From Limnochordaceae bacterium (GTDB taxonomy: Bacteria; Bacillota; Limnochordia; Limnochordales; DUMU01), in the NCBI GenBank assembly GCA_014896305.1, contig JADBKQ010000006.1, positions 142,850 to 176,836 of the forward strand: 33,987 bases of DNA, given 5' to 3'. Shown in pieces: positions 17,352 through 25,040 of this stretch; the stretch's first letter is position 1; every line of letters begins with the position of its first letter. The notes beneath the pieces were generated by a model. It was not told where the DNA came from. It ran no database searches and worked only from the letters and a program-made list of their open reading frames with translations. A program made the translations under genes and the position numbers.

Positions 17352-18272
17352 ATGGGACGCCTATTGGCAGTGGCCAACCAGAAAGGCGGGGTCGGCAAGA
17401 CCACCACCGTTTTACACCTCGCAGCCGCCCTGGCCACGTTCGGTTACAAGGTGTTGGCCGTCGACCTGGACCCGCAGGCCAGCCTGACCTTGTGGAGCGG
17501 CTTTGAACCGGACGACCTGGAACCTACGGTTTACCAGGGACTGGTCGGCCCGGCGCGGGTGCGAATGTCGCTCGCAGAGGCGGAGGCGGCCGCCAGCTGT
17601 GAGGACGGCAACGATCGTACGGCCGGCCGCGAAGATGGCGCTCGTCACGATGGGGGGGAAGAGATCCCAGCGGACGAGATCATTCTGCGCACTCGTCTCG
17701 GCTATGACTTGTTGCCCGCCAACGCCGACCTGGCTTTGGCCGAGATGGACCTGGTCAACCTGATGGCCAGGGAACGCCGGCTGGGACTTCTGCTGACACC
17801 CGTCCGTTCACAGTACGACTTTATCTTGATCGATTGTCAACCTTCGCTCGGCCTGCTCACGGTGAACGCTCTGGCCGCCTCAGACGAACTGCTGGTCCCC
17901 GTCTCCTGCGAGTTTCTCGCCTGGCGGGCGTTGCGCGTCCTCTTCCGGCTCGCAGGCAGGATTCGCCTGGAACTGAATAGCCAGCTAAAACTGACCGGAG
18001 TCATTCCCACCATGCTGGATACTCGTACTCGACATTCGCGAGAGATCCTGGAGACGCTGGAAACCAGGCTTGCCCAGGTGATCCCCGTTCTTGAACCGCC
18101 GGTACACCGCAGCATCCGCTTTTCCGACGCCTCGCAGGCCCGGCGCTCCGTCTTCGAGATCGCGCCGGACGTCCCGGGGGCGGCTGCTTACCAGCAGTTG
18201 GCTCAGGCCGTGGCTGCGGCAAAGCCTGCCCGCATGCGCGCCTGGCGGGAGATCCTGGCGGCGATCCGCTAA
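17352..18272 (+). CDS. ParA/Soj-type ATPase, orphan
   Basis: This is a deviant Walker ATPase of the ParA/MinD group: KGGVGKTT at residues about 12-19, VDLDPQAS for switch I, and FILIDCQPSLGLLTVNAL for the Walker B region. Length (306 residues) is slightly above the usual 250-260 because of a charged, variable insertion (about residues 80-112, with EDGNDRTAGREDG). The ATG at 17352 follows GGGGG by five bases; a TTG four codons earlier is possible. Members position DNA or protein complexes by ATP-dependent DNA binding. No parB gene is adjacent, and the neighbours are an MFS transporter and a SARP-related gene, so it is probably not the chromosomal partition Soj; its cargo is unknown. Confidence 0.9.
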   Translation: MGRLLAVANQKGGVGKTTTVLHLAAALATFGYKVLAVDLDPQASLTLWSGFEPDDLEPTVYQGLVGPARVRMSLAEAEAAASCEDGNDRTAGREDGARHDGGEEIPADEIILRTRLGYDLLPANADLALAEMDLVNLMARERRLGLLLTPVRSQYDFILIDCQPSLGLLTVNALAASDELLVPVSCEFLAWRALRVLFRLAGRIRLELNSQLKLTGVIPTMLDTRTRHSREILETLETRLAQVIPVLEPPVHRSIRFSDASQARRSVFEIAPDVPGAAAYQQLAQAVAAAKPARMRAWREILAAIR

Positions 18273-18312
18273 CAAGGTTCATGGCAGGGGGACCGGACTG
18301 GCCGGTATTGGA

Positions 18313-18708
18313 TCAGGACCAGGCCAGGGGGGTAATCGGCAGGCAACGGGCCATTTCTACCTGTGTGGCGGCTGTGCCGCAAGTTACGGAAAACTTTTCC
18401 TGGAGGCGGCGGACGGCCATGCTGGCTCCTGCCGGGCCGGTATCCAGGTACAAGACCAGCAAGGTGGACGGGGGGATGGCGCAGATGACGTCGCTGCCGC
18501 GCAAGTGCTGGCAGGCGGTGGCTGTCAGCGAGCGCAACGGTTCGCCCGAGGCCGAGGGACCGTCGTGTATTCGCAAGACGACCAGGGTGCTGGGACGCTG
18601 GCTCCAAACCAGCCGGCGTCGTTCCCAACGGACTACTTGCCGAAACAGCCGGGGATGCCAGCCGGCGAGCGGTTCTGGCGGTTGTGGACGGACCGTGCTA
18701 TACCGCAT
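18313..18708 (-). CDS. Stand-alone protein homologous to the C-terminal domain of the adjacent SARP regulator
   Basis: The 131-residue product matches, by eye, the last 135 residues of the SARP/BTAD regulator encoded divergently next door. Shared landmarks run in the same order: a (L/V)ERRRL helix, ST(L/V).(V/L)L strand, LR..DV, a LLVLY or LGVLC strand, DT...GA and an Arg-rich helix. The fold looks like a degenerate nucleotidyl-cyclase (GGDEF-like) domain without a GGDEF signature. An in-frame TAA lies seven codons or less upstream of the ATG at 18708, so it is not the remnant of an in-frame longer gene. GGGAGG is about 14 bases upstream, further than ideal. It is convergent with parA. It could be a partner or competitor of the regulator, or a fragment. 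Confidence 0.65.
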   Translation of the reverse strand: MRYSTVRPQPPEPLAGWHPRLFRQVVRWERRRLVWSQRPSTLVVLRIHDGPSASGEPLRSLTATACQHLRGSDVICAIPPSTLLVLYLDTGPAGASMAVRRLQEKFSVTCGTAATQVEMARCLPITPLAWS

Positions 18709-18927
18709 GGATTTTTAGAAGCCCTCCCTTGACGGTGGACGGTGCGACTTCTTTCATTTGGAACGGACCCACGATGGCAGTCTGTCTCAGCGATGTTGGA
18801 GAATTGTTGCACTTGATGTGATCCATCCGCCGCACGGTCCCCTCTGCCTCAGTATGGGGCTGGTAGGAGAGGGCGGGATACGTCAGCGAAGGAAGAAGGA
18901 GGGAGGGCAGGCTTTGTCGAACGGGAA

Positions 18928-20352
18928 ATGCTCATGATAAACAATGCGCGTCCGTTGGAATCCAAGGAGCATGCGGACGGGAGCGGGGTTTCCCTCGCCC
19001 CGGTCTTGCGGGTCTTCGTCCTGGGCCCGTTTCAGGTGCTGCGGCCGGGCGAGGATCGATCTATTGTGGCGCGCACGCGGGACAAGTCCTGGACACTTTT
19101 CAAGTATTTGGTCATCCATCGCGGAACGGCGGTAGCAACGGACGAGATCCTCGACCTGTTTTGGCCGGATCGGGCGGATGAGGACGGCACAGGTCCGCTG
19201 CGCAGTACGTTGACCCGGCTCAAGGCCCGGCTCGAACCGGGACGGGCGGCGTACTTACCCAGCCGTTACATTGCCTATAGTCGGGATAGTTGCGCACTCG
19301 ATCCCGAGGCAGCGATCTGGGTCGATTGCGAGGAGTTCGAGCGCCTCTGCCAGGCTGCCCGCCAAGAAGAACAGCGCCGTCCGGAGCAGGCGGTTCACCT
19401 ATACCTGCAGGCTCTCCGGTTGTACCGTGGGGACTTGCTGGCCGATGAGCCGTATGCGGATTGGGCCGTTTTGCCCCGGGAGTATTACCACCGTCTCTAT
19501 GTGGTTGGGGTCAAGCGGGCCGCAACCATGCTGACATCATTGAAAGACCTCGTTCAAACGCAGGCGGTTCTCCAACGGGCCCTGGTCATTGAGCCCTATG
19601 ATGAAGAACTGCATCTCCAGCTGATGAAAATCTGGCTGGCCCAAGGGCAGTGCAAGGCGGTCATCCAACACTATGGTAAGGTGACACGGCTGCTCTACCA
19701 GGAGCTGGGCGTTGCCCCCACCGCGCAGCTGACCGAGCTCTACCAGCGGGCCAAGCAGGGTGCAGCAACTGATCTTGGCGTATGCCGGTCGACCCCGAAA
19801 ATGAGGACGGAAGCCCATCGCCAGACGGCGATACCAGCTGTCCGTTCCGAGCCCGAGTGGGTGCCGTCGCCCCAGGAGACTGCGGGACGACGGTATGGGC
19901 TGGGGGCGTTCACCTGCGACCCGGCGACGTTCACCCAGTTGGTACAGCTGGAACGGCGTCGCCTCGCCCGGCAGTCCACCGCCTCGACCGTGTTGCTGCT
20001 GTCGGTGGTGGAGTCCGCTGGCCGGTCAGGAGAGCCTGTCGTGGACAAGGGGGACAGGGGTGACGGTGCGGGCGGAGGCGACGGGCGGCCCCAGCCGGTG
20101 CGTCGACTGCTGTCCTTGTGTCAGGAGTGTTTGCGGAGTTGCGATGTCCTGTCGCTGCGGCGTTCCGGCCGGCTGGGCGTTTTGTGTCCTGATACGCCGG
20201 TCAGCGGCGCACGCGTAGCAGCGGCCCGGATCAAGCAGGCCTGGGCGGCGGCCTGCCCGCAGGCCAAACTTCGGATACGGATTGTGCCCGTTCAGCCGGA
20301 GGGCGGGCTGCGGCAGCGTAGCCGGGCGGAGGATCGGACAGGCGTTCGTTGA
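18928..20352 (+). CDS. SARP-type transcriptional regulator (winged helix + BTAD + degenerate cyclase-like domain)
   Basis: Three parts are visible in 474 residues. Residues about 26-105 form an OmpR-type winged helix as in SARP regulators (RVFVLGPFQVLR, then LFKYLVIHRG...TDEILDLFWPD and LRSTLTRLKARL). Residues about 120-275 are a bacterial transcriptional activation domain of TPR-like helices (YLQALRLYRGDLLAD, ALVIEPYDEELHLQLMKIWL, YQELGVAPTAQLTELY). After a linker, residues about 325-460 resemble a degenerate GGDEF/cyclase fold (LERRRLARQ, SCDVLSL, LGVLCPDT) lacking catalytic motifs. The ATG at 18928 has only a weak ribosome site; GGAGGGAGGG at 18898-18907 is too far. It would activate transcription of unknown targets. 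Its stop codon overlaps the -35 box of the cys leader. Confidence 0.88.
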   Translation: MLMINNARPLESKEHADGSGVSLAPVLRVFVLGPFQVLRPGEDRSIVARTRDKSWTLFKYLVIHRGTAVATDEILDLFWPDRADEDGTGPLRSTLTRLKARLEPGRAAYLPSRYIAYSRDSCALDPEAAIWVDCEEFERLCQAARQEEQRRPEQAVHLYLQALRLYRGDLLADEPYADWAVLPREYYHRLYVVGVKRAATMLTSLKDLVQTQAVLQRALVIEPYDEELHLQLMKIWLAQGQCKAVIQHYGKVTRLLYQELGVAPTAQLTELYQRAKQGAATDLGVCRSTPKMRTEAHRQTAIPAVRSEPEWVPSPQETAGRRYGLGAFTCDPATFTQLVQLERRRLARQSTASTVLLLSVVESAGRSGEPVVDKGDRGDGAGGGDGRPQPVRRLLSLCQECLRSCDVLSLRRSGRLGVLCPDTPVSGARVAAARIKQAWAAACPQAKLRIRIVPVQPEGGLRQRSRAEDRTGVR

Positions 20353-20378
20353 CACCGATGCCCGATCCTGGGTAAAAT
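20349..20378 (+). promoter_or_regulatory. Promoter of the cysE-cysS leader
   Basis: TTGACA (20349-20354) and TAAAAT (20373-20378) are 18 bases apart, close to the ideal sigma-A promoter. The -35 box contains the TGA stop (20350-20352) of the SARP gene. Transcription should begin near 20385. Confidence 0.85.
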
Positions 20379-20384
20379 GAAAGC

Positions 20385-20791
20385 AGTCCGGGCAGCCTGG
20401 GAGAGGGTGACGTCGCCCAGGAGCCCAGGGGTGCAGAGACCCAAGAGACCCAACCAAAGCTTTGACAAGTTGCATATAAACCCGAGGATAGGGAGAGCTG
20501 ACCCGACGGTTGCCAGAGAGACGCCGTCAGCGGCTGAGAGCGGCGTTCAACGACAGCAGGTCAGCGTGCACCCTGGAGGGGCTTGCCCGAAAAGGCTGGT
20601 ATCTGCGGTGGACTGGATGGATCAGCAGGGCCGGGCGGAGTAGGGTGAGACGGGAGCGCCCGTTCTAGCGGCATGAGAGCCTGGGATCTGCGGGTGTGGC
20701 ATTTTTTGATACCCGCGATTGCCAGGAAGCCGAGTGGAACCGCGGAGACCCTCCGTCTTGGCATCGTCCAGACGGAGGGTCTGTTTGTTGT
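20385..20791 (+). ncRNA. T-box leader, cysteine specific
   Basis: The conserved T-box sequence TGGAACCGCG is at 20735-20744, directly before an intrinsic terminator. Stem III is GCGGGTGT (20690-20697) with ATACCCGC (20709-20716). In Stem I, CTGACC (20498-20503) pairs with GGTCAG (20559-20564), and the facing internal loop carries TGC at 20567-20569 followed by ACCCTGGAG, as specifier loops do. TGC is a Cys codon, and the bulge TGGA fits the UCCA end of tRNA-Cys, whose discriminator base is U. The leader should read uncharged tRNA-Cys and then allow cysE-cysS transcription. About 90 bases before Stem I form an extra hairpin (CCTGGG with CCCAGG). Confidence 0.92.
20746..20791 (+). terminator. 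T-box regulated intrinsic terminator
   Basis: AGACCCTCCGTCT (20746-20758) pairs perfectly over 13 bp with AGACGGAGGGTCT (20770-20782), followed by GTTTGTTGT. It begins two bases after the T-box sequence, so the antiterminator must compete with it. Confidence 0.88.
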
Positions 20792-20835
20792 GACACCCTG
20801 TTTGAGGCGTCGATGTGGCAAAGGAGGGGGTTTCG

Positions 20836-21690
20836 ATGGGTTGGCGTGAGACCTTGCGCAGAGATATCCAGGCCGTCTTTGAGCGTGACCCTGCCGCCAA
20901 GAGCGTGTGGGAGGTCGTTTTGTGTTACCCTGGCCTGCACGCCCTCTGGCTGTACAGGATTGCCCATTGGTTCTATTTGCGGCGCTGGTACACGGTGGCC
21001 CGACTGATTTCACGGCTGGGGCAGTTCTTGACCGGAATTGATATTCATCCGGGAGCCAAGATCGGCCCTGGACTCTTCATCGACCATGGTGTGGGTGTGG
21101 TGATCGGCGAGACGGCGGAGATTGGGGAGAATGTCACCCTCTACCAGGGGTGCACGCTGGGTGGGACAGGCAAGGAAAAGGGCAAGCGTCACCCCACCAT
21201 CGGCAACAATGTGGTCGTGGCTGCCGGGGCGAAGATCTTGGGGTCGTTCCAGGTAGGGGATAATGCCAAGATCGGGGCGGGCGCCGTAGTGTTGCACGAA
21301 GTGCCCCCGAATAGCACGGTTGTCGGTGTACCGGGGCGGGTCGTGATACAGGATGGGAAACGCGTGGGTGTGGACTTGCGCCACGACCAACTGCCGGATC
21401 CAGTGGAACGGGCATTGCGACAGATGCAAGAACGGGTTAACGAGTTGGAGCGGCAGTTGGCTGAGTTGCAGATGATCGTGCAGCCGGCCAGCGTGCCAGA
21501 CTGGAGCGGGGAGTGGGCCAGTTTGGCCAGCATGGAAGGGGTCGCTGCCCCAGTGGGTCTGGCGGTTGGGGGAGCGACGGCAGCGGCTGGAGCTGGACGA
21601 AATGGGGCGCACGGCGCCGGTGGACGGACGGCTGCGGTCAACGGGCGGGGACCGTCGTTGGTATGCCTGCCAGGTGGCCAGCGGGGGTAA
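20836..21690 (+). CDS. cysE: Serine O-acetyltransferase
   Basis: CysE makes O-acetylserine from serine and acetyl-CoA, the committed step of cysteine synthesis. The N-terminal helical part contains [19 protein letters not shown]; the left-handed beta-helix follows with [18 protein letters not shown] (catalytic Asp-His), [17 protein letters not shown] and [14 protein letters not shown] hexapeptide turns. The ATG at 20836 is chosen because AAGGAGGGGG (20821-20830) is five bases upstream. The C-terminus carries a short coiled coil ([19 protein letters not shown]) as in other Bacillota, then an unusual Ala/Gly-rich tail of about 60 residues. It is the first gene behind the cysteine T-box and shares its transcript with cysS 107 bases downstream. 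Confidence 0.96.
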   Translation: MGWRETLRRDIQAVFERDPAAKSVWEVVLCYPGLHALWLYRIAHWFYLRRWYTVARLISRLGQFLTGIDIHPGAKIGPGLFIDHGVGVVIGETAEIGENVTLYQGCTLGGTGKEKGKRHPTIGNNVVVAAGAKILGSFQVGDNAKIGAGAVVLHEVPPNSTVVGVPGRVVIQDGKRVGVDLRHDQLPDPVERALRQMQERVNELERQLAELQMIVQPASVPDWSGEWASLASMEGVAAPVGLAVGGATAAAGAGRNGAHGAGGRTAAVNGRGPSLVCLPGGQRG

Positions 21691-21797
21691 GCAACTGGTG
21701 CAGGGCGAGCCTGCAGGCACAGCCTATCGATGGGGTCTGCGGGTACAGTGTACGGGTGTGATGTGGTCTATAGTCCAGGGAGAGGAGCGGGGAGGGC

Positions 21798-23468
21798 GTG
21801 GGGCAGCCAGCGTTACCAGCATCGGAGCTGAACGTGAACGCTCAGCAACATGAGGACTCCGAGAAGCTGGGTGAATTCTACGTCTACAACACGATGACCC
21901 GCGAGAAGGAGCGGTTCGTGTCGCGGGATCCCGGCCGGGTCGCCATCTACTCCTGCGGCGTGACTCCTTACGATGAGAGTCACTTGGGTCACGCCCGACC
22001 GGCGATCTTCTTCGACGTTGTTCGCCGGTACTTGACCCGGCGGGGGTGGCAAGTGCGATACGTGCAGAACTTCACCGACGTCGACGATAAGATCATCGCC
22101 CGGGCCAATCAGCGAGGCGAGCCGCCTCTGGAGCTGGCTGCCCGCTACGCCGACGACTACCTGTCCGTGATGGATGTCCTGGGAGTACACAGGGCAGACG
22201 CTTACCCGAAGGTAAGCGAACATATCGAGTTGATCGTGCAGATGGTATCCCGGCTGGTGGAAAAAGGCCACGCCTATGTGGCCAGCAATGGCGACGTCTA
22301 CTTTGCCGTGGAGACTTTCCCGCAATATGGGAAACTTTCTCACCAGCGGTTGGAGGACGTGATGGCGGGAGCGCGGGTCGAGGTGGGAGAGACTAAGCGC
22401 AACCCGGCCGACTTTGCCGTCTGGAAAGCGGCCAAACCCGGTGAACCGTCGTGGCCCAGTCCCTGGGGGCCTGGACGCCCGGGCTGGCACATCGAGTGCT
22501 CCGCCATGTCCCTCCATTACCTGGGGAACCACTTCGACATTCATGGCGGCGGGGTGGACCTGGTTTTCCCGCACCATGAAAATGAGATTGCCCAGTCTGA
22601 GGCCTTTACGGGTGAACCACCGTTTGCCCGCCACTGGTTGCACAACGGCTTGATCACCACCCGCTCGGAAAAGATGTCCAAATCCCTGGGCAACTTTACG
22701 ACCATTCGGGCGTTGCTCGGCCAGTATCCAGCGCCATTTCTCCGTTTCTTCCTGCTGTCGGTCCACTACCGCACGCCGCTGGAGTTTAGCCCGGAGACGA
22801 TTGCGAATGCCTGGCGTGGCTGGCAGCGCCTGCTGCTGGCCTGGCAGCAAGTTTACGCCCGGGAGCAGGCGGTTCGTTCACGAGTGGGGGCTGCAGGCTT
22901 GGGGGCAGACGCAGGGCGGCAACCCGGCGGCGGCAGCGCAGGCGATGAGGGACGGGCCGGCAACGACCACCCACTCAGCCCCCTGGAACAGGCGGTGGCA
23001 GCGAGCCGGACCAGTTTCGACGAAGCCATGCAGGACGACTTCAATACGGCGGTGGCGATCAGCAGCCTGTTTGAACTGGCCCGCCAGGTCAACAGCCAGG
23101 CGGCTGCTGACCCCCCTGTGGACGATCCGGGAGTTGCCCGCGGCTGGCTGGCCGCGGCGACCGCTTTTCGTGACCTCGGGGTCGACATCCTGGGAGTTTT
23201 ACCCGACGACCCCAACCGGGCGCTGCAGAGCGCTTCTCCTGCTGCTGCAGCCGCGGCGGGGAGCGGGAACGAGACGGCGCCGGGGGGCGTGACGCCGGCG
23301 AATTGGTCGGCCCTGGTGGAACTCATTTTGGAACTGCGGCAGCGGGCGCGGGCGCGCAAAGACTGGACGGAGGCGGACGAGATTCGCCGACGACTGGGGG
23401 AAGTGGGGATTGTGGTGGAAGACACGCCGCAAGGCAGCCGGTGGCGGTGGCAACCCAAAGGAGTCTGA
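21798..23468 (+). CDS. cysS: Cysteinyl-tRNA synthetase
   Basis: A class I synthetase of 556 residues, loading Cys onto tRNA-Cys. The HIGH motif is HLGH in CGVTPYDESHLGHAR, the zinc site includes that Cys plus WHIECSAM and the VFPHHENE stretch, and KMSKS is present as KMSKSLGN. The C-terminal helical anticodon-binding region has RARKDWTEADEIRRRLGEVG. A Gly/Asp-rich linker (about residues 364-395) interrupts the region after the catalytic core. GAGGAG at 21782-21787 lies ten bases before the GTG start; about 20 residues precede the usual N-terminus. The signature CGVTPYD rather than CGPTVYD recalls the mycothiol ligase MshC, but length and C-terminal domain are those of CysS. It is under T-box control and overlaps mrnC. 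Confidence 0.96.
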   Translation: MGQPALPASELNVNAQQHEDSEKLGEFYVYNTMTREKERFVSRDPGRVAIYSCGVTPYDESHLGHARPAIFFDVVRRYLTRRGWQVRYVQNFTDVDDKIIARANQRGEPPLELAARYADDYLSVMDVLGVHRADAYPKVSEHIELIVQMVSRLVEKGHAYVASNGDVYFAVETFPQYGKLSHQRLEDVMAGARVEVGETKRNPADFAVWKAAKPGEPSWPSPWGPGRPGWHIECSAMSLHYLGNHFDIHGGGVDLVFPHHENEIAQSEAFTGEPPFARHWLHNGLITTRSEKMSKSLGNFTTIRALLGQYPAPFLRFFLLSVHYRTPLEFSPETIANAWRGWQRLLLAWQQVYAREQAVRSRVGAAGLGADAGRQPGGGSAGDEGRAGNDHPLSPLEQAVAASRTSFDEAMQDDFNTAVAISSLFELARQVNSQAAADPPVDDPGVARGWLAAATAFRDLGVDILGVLPDDPNRALQSASPAAAAAAGSGNETAPGGVTPANWSALVELILELRQRARARKDWTEADEIRRRLGEVGIVVEDTPQGSRWRWQPKGV

Positions 23469-24138
23469 CCGGTCGCCCGGCCACGAAAGGTCGCCGATAC
23501 CGACTCCAGGGATCACCGGGCCACTGACACCCACGGCCGGGATTACGGGACTACCGGCGCCGATGACAGCGCCCCCTGGGCAACCGGCAACGGCGACCAG
23601 GATCGGTGGGGTACCGGCGTCGATATCCGGAACCGCTGGGATGTTGGTGCCAACCCCAGGAGCGGTTGCGGGACCGACGCCGACGACCGGGATGCCCGGG
23701 CCACAGGCCAGTGACTTGCCTCCACTAGCTCTGGCCTACGTCGGAGATGCTGTTTATGAACTGCTGATCCGCAGCCAGGCCATCCGGGCGACGGGTGGGC
23801 AGGTAAGGTTGGCGGAGTTGCACCAGCAGGTGGTAGCCCGAGTGCGGGCCGGCGCCCAGGCGCAGGCCCTGCATCGCCTGCTTCCTCTCCTTACCGCGGA
23901 CGAAACGGCCGTTGTGCGGCGGGCGCGTAACGCTCGTCCAAGCCATCCCGTTCCCTCGGGGGCGCAGCCGGGGGAGTACCGTTACAGCTCCGGCCTGGAA
24001 GCGCTGTTTGGCTACTTGTACTGGCAGGGGCGTTGGCAACGTCTGCAGGAATTGGCTGAGGCAGTAGCCGCTTTCGGTGAGCGGACAGCAGCCGGCCCCC
24101 AAGCACCTATGCAGACCACGAGGGAGCGGAGGACGTGA
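23410..24138 (+). CDS. mrnC: Mini-ribonuclease III with a long repetitive N-terminus
   Basis: The last 140 residues are Mini-III, the dimeric RNase III-like enzyme that trims 23S rRNA precursors: LALAYVGDAVYELLIR with the catalytic Asp, then VVRRARNA and SSGLEALFGYLYW. The catalytic core begins only near residue 105. Everything before is a Pro/Thr/Gly/Ala-rich series of about seven degenerate ten-residue units (such as PTPGITG, PLTPTAGITG). The start is uncertain: TTG 23410 overlaps cysS by 59 bases; ATG 23563 and ATG 23641 are in frame but lack clear ribosome sites. The order cysS-mrnC-rlmB is as in Bacillus subtilis. The stop overlaps the rlmB start. Confidence 0.88.
   Translation: MWWKTRRKAAGGGGNPKESDRSPGHERSPIPTPGITGPLTPTAGITGLPAPMTAPPGQPATATRIGGVPASISGTAGMLVPTPGAVAGPTPTTGMPGPQASDLPPLALAYVGDAVYELLIRSQAIRATGGQVRLAELHQQVVARVRAGAQAQALHRLLPLLTADETAVVRRARNARPSHPVPSGAQPGEYRYSSGLEALFGYLYWQGRWQRLQELAEAVAAFGERTAAGPQAPMQTTRERRT
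23490..23705 (+). repeat. Degenerate ~30-base tandem repeat in the 5' part of mrnC
   Basis: Units of 27-33 bases can be aligned by their CCGGC.. or CCGACGCC beginnings and CCGGGA / CTGGGAT ends, for example near 23521, 23551, 23584, 23614, 23644 and 23674. They code the Pro/Thr/Gly-rich N-terminus. Confidence 0.55.
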
Positions 24139-25004
24139 CAAGGCGGGAACAAGGACCGCAAGGGCAGCCGGCGCAGCAAGGTCAGGGGGTCATGGTGTGT
24201 GGCCGTCGGCCTGTGACCGAGGCATTACGGGCGGGGCGACCCGTTCACAAGCTGTGGGTGGCTTGGGGGATTGGAACCCGGCAGGAAGGGATCGCAGGCC
24301 TGCTCGAGCTGGCACGGCAGCGCCACGTGCCGGTAGAGGAAGTCTCTCGTGAACGGCTGGATGAGTTGGCTGGCGATCATCACCAGGGGGTGGCCGCCTG
24401 GGTTACCCCGCGGCCGTATCTCGCGTTGGAGCAGCTGCTTGACCAGGTGTCTGCCGCTCTCGCAGGGCAGCGGACGAGGGGAAACCTGCCCCAGGCCCGG
24501 GAGCGGCTCGGTGTGCCTTGGCCACCATTGGTCCTGGCGCTGGACGAGGTTCAAGATCCGCGTAACCTTGGGGCGCTCTTGCGTACGGCGGAGGCAGCCG
24601 GGGTCGATGCCGTGCTGATTCCGGAGCACCGGTCGGTGGGGTTGACCGGGGCGGTGGCCAAGACGGCGGCGGGGGCGCAGGAGTGGTTGCCGGTGGCCCG
24701 GGTCGGTAGCCTCACCTACGCGTTGGACCAGTTGAAGCAGGCTGGTCTCTGGGTGGTGGGCACTGCCGGGGAGGCTAGTCAAGTGGTCTACGACACGGAC
24801 TTGTCTGGGCCGCTGGTGCTGGTGATCGGCAGCGAAGGGAGCGGCCTGCGGCAGACTGTGGCCGCCCGCTGTGATGCCGTGGTAAGGCTGCCCATGCTGG
24901 GACACGTCGAGTCTTTGAATGCTTCGGTGGCTGGAGGGGTTTTCCTGTACGAAGTGGTCCGCCAGCGGCTGAGCCGTCGCAACCTGCACCGGCAGAGTGG
25001 TTAG
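24135..25004 (+). CDS. rlmB: 23S rRNA (guanosine-2'-O)-methyltransferase RlmB-like (SpoU family)
   Basis: A 289-residue SPOUT (TrmH/SpoU) methyltransferase. The N-terminal substrate-binding domain starts VCGRRPVTEALRAGRPVHKLW and carries DHHQGVAAWV; the knotted catalytic domain shows DEVQDPRNLGALLRTAEAAG (motif 1 with its Arg), LVLVIGSEGSGLR (motif 2) and LNASVAGGVFLYEVVRQR (motif 3). An insertion of about 25 residues lies between the two domains (AALAGQRTRGNLPQARERLG). The GTG overlaps the mrnC stop in the arrangement GTGA, with GGAGGA just upstream, so translation is coupled. The equivalent Bacillus gene is yacO in the same position. The exact nucleotide modified is inferred from family only. 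Confidence 0.92.
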   Translation: MTRREQGPQGQPAQQGQGVMVCGRRPVTEALRAGRPVHKLWVAWGIGTRQEGIAGLLELARQRHVPVEEVSRERLDELAGDHHQGVAAWVTPRPYLALEQLLDQVSAALAGQRTRGNLPQARERLGVPWPPLVLALDEVQDPRNLGALLRTAEAAGVDAVLIPEHRSVGLTGAVAKTAAGAQEWLPVARVGSLTYALDQLKQAGLWVVGTAGEASQVVYDTDLSGPLVLVIGSEGSGLRQTVAARCDAVVRLPMLGHVESLNASVAGGVFLYEVVRQRLSRRNLHRQSG

Positions 25005-25040
25005 ACTGGGAAGAGAGCAGTAGGAAGGTGGGGACGCGGG

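Noticed and set aside
18281-18718. Plus-strand frame opposite the stand-alone SARP-type domain
   Set aside because: Only the minus-strand product resembles the neighbouring regulator's domain.
20462-20490. TTGACA inside the cys leader as a second promoter
   Set aside because: No -10 box at proper spacing, and the position is inside or next to T-box Stem I.
21798-23468. MshC (mycothiol ligase) as identity of the synthetase gene
   Set aside because: Full length, complete C-terminal anticodon-binding region and the T-box context fit CysRS.
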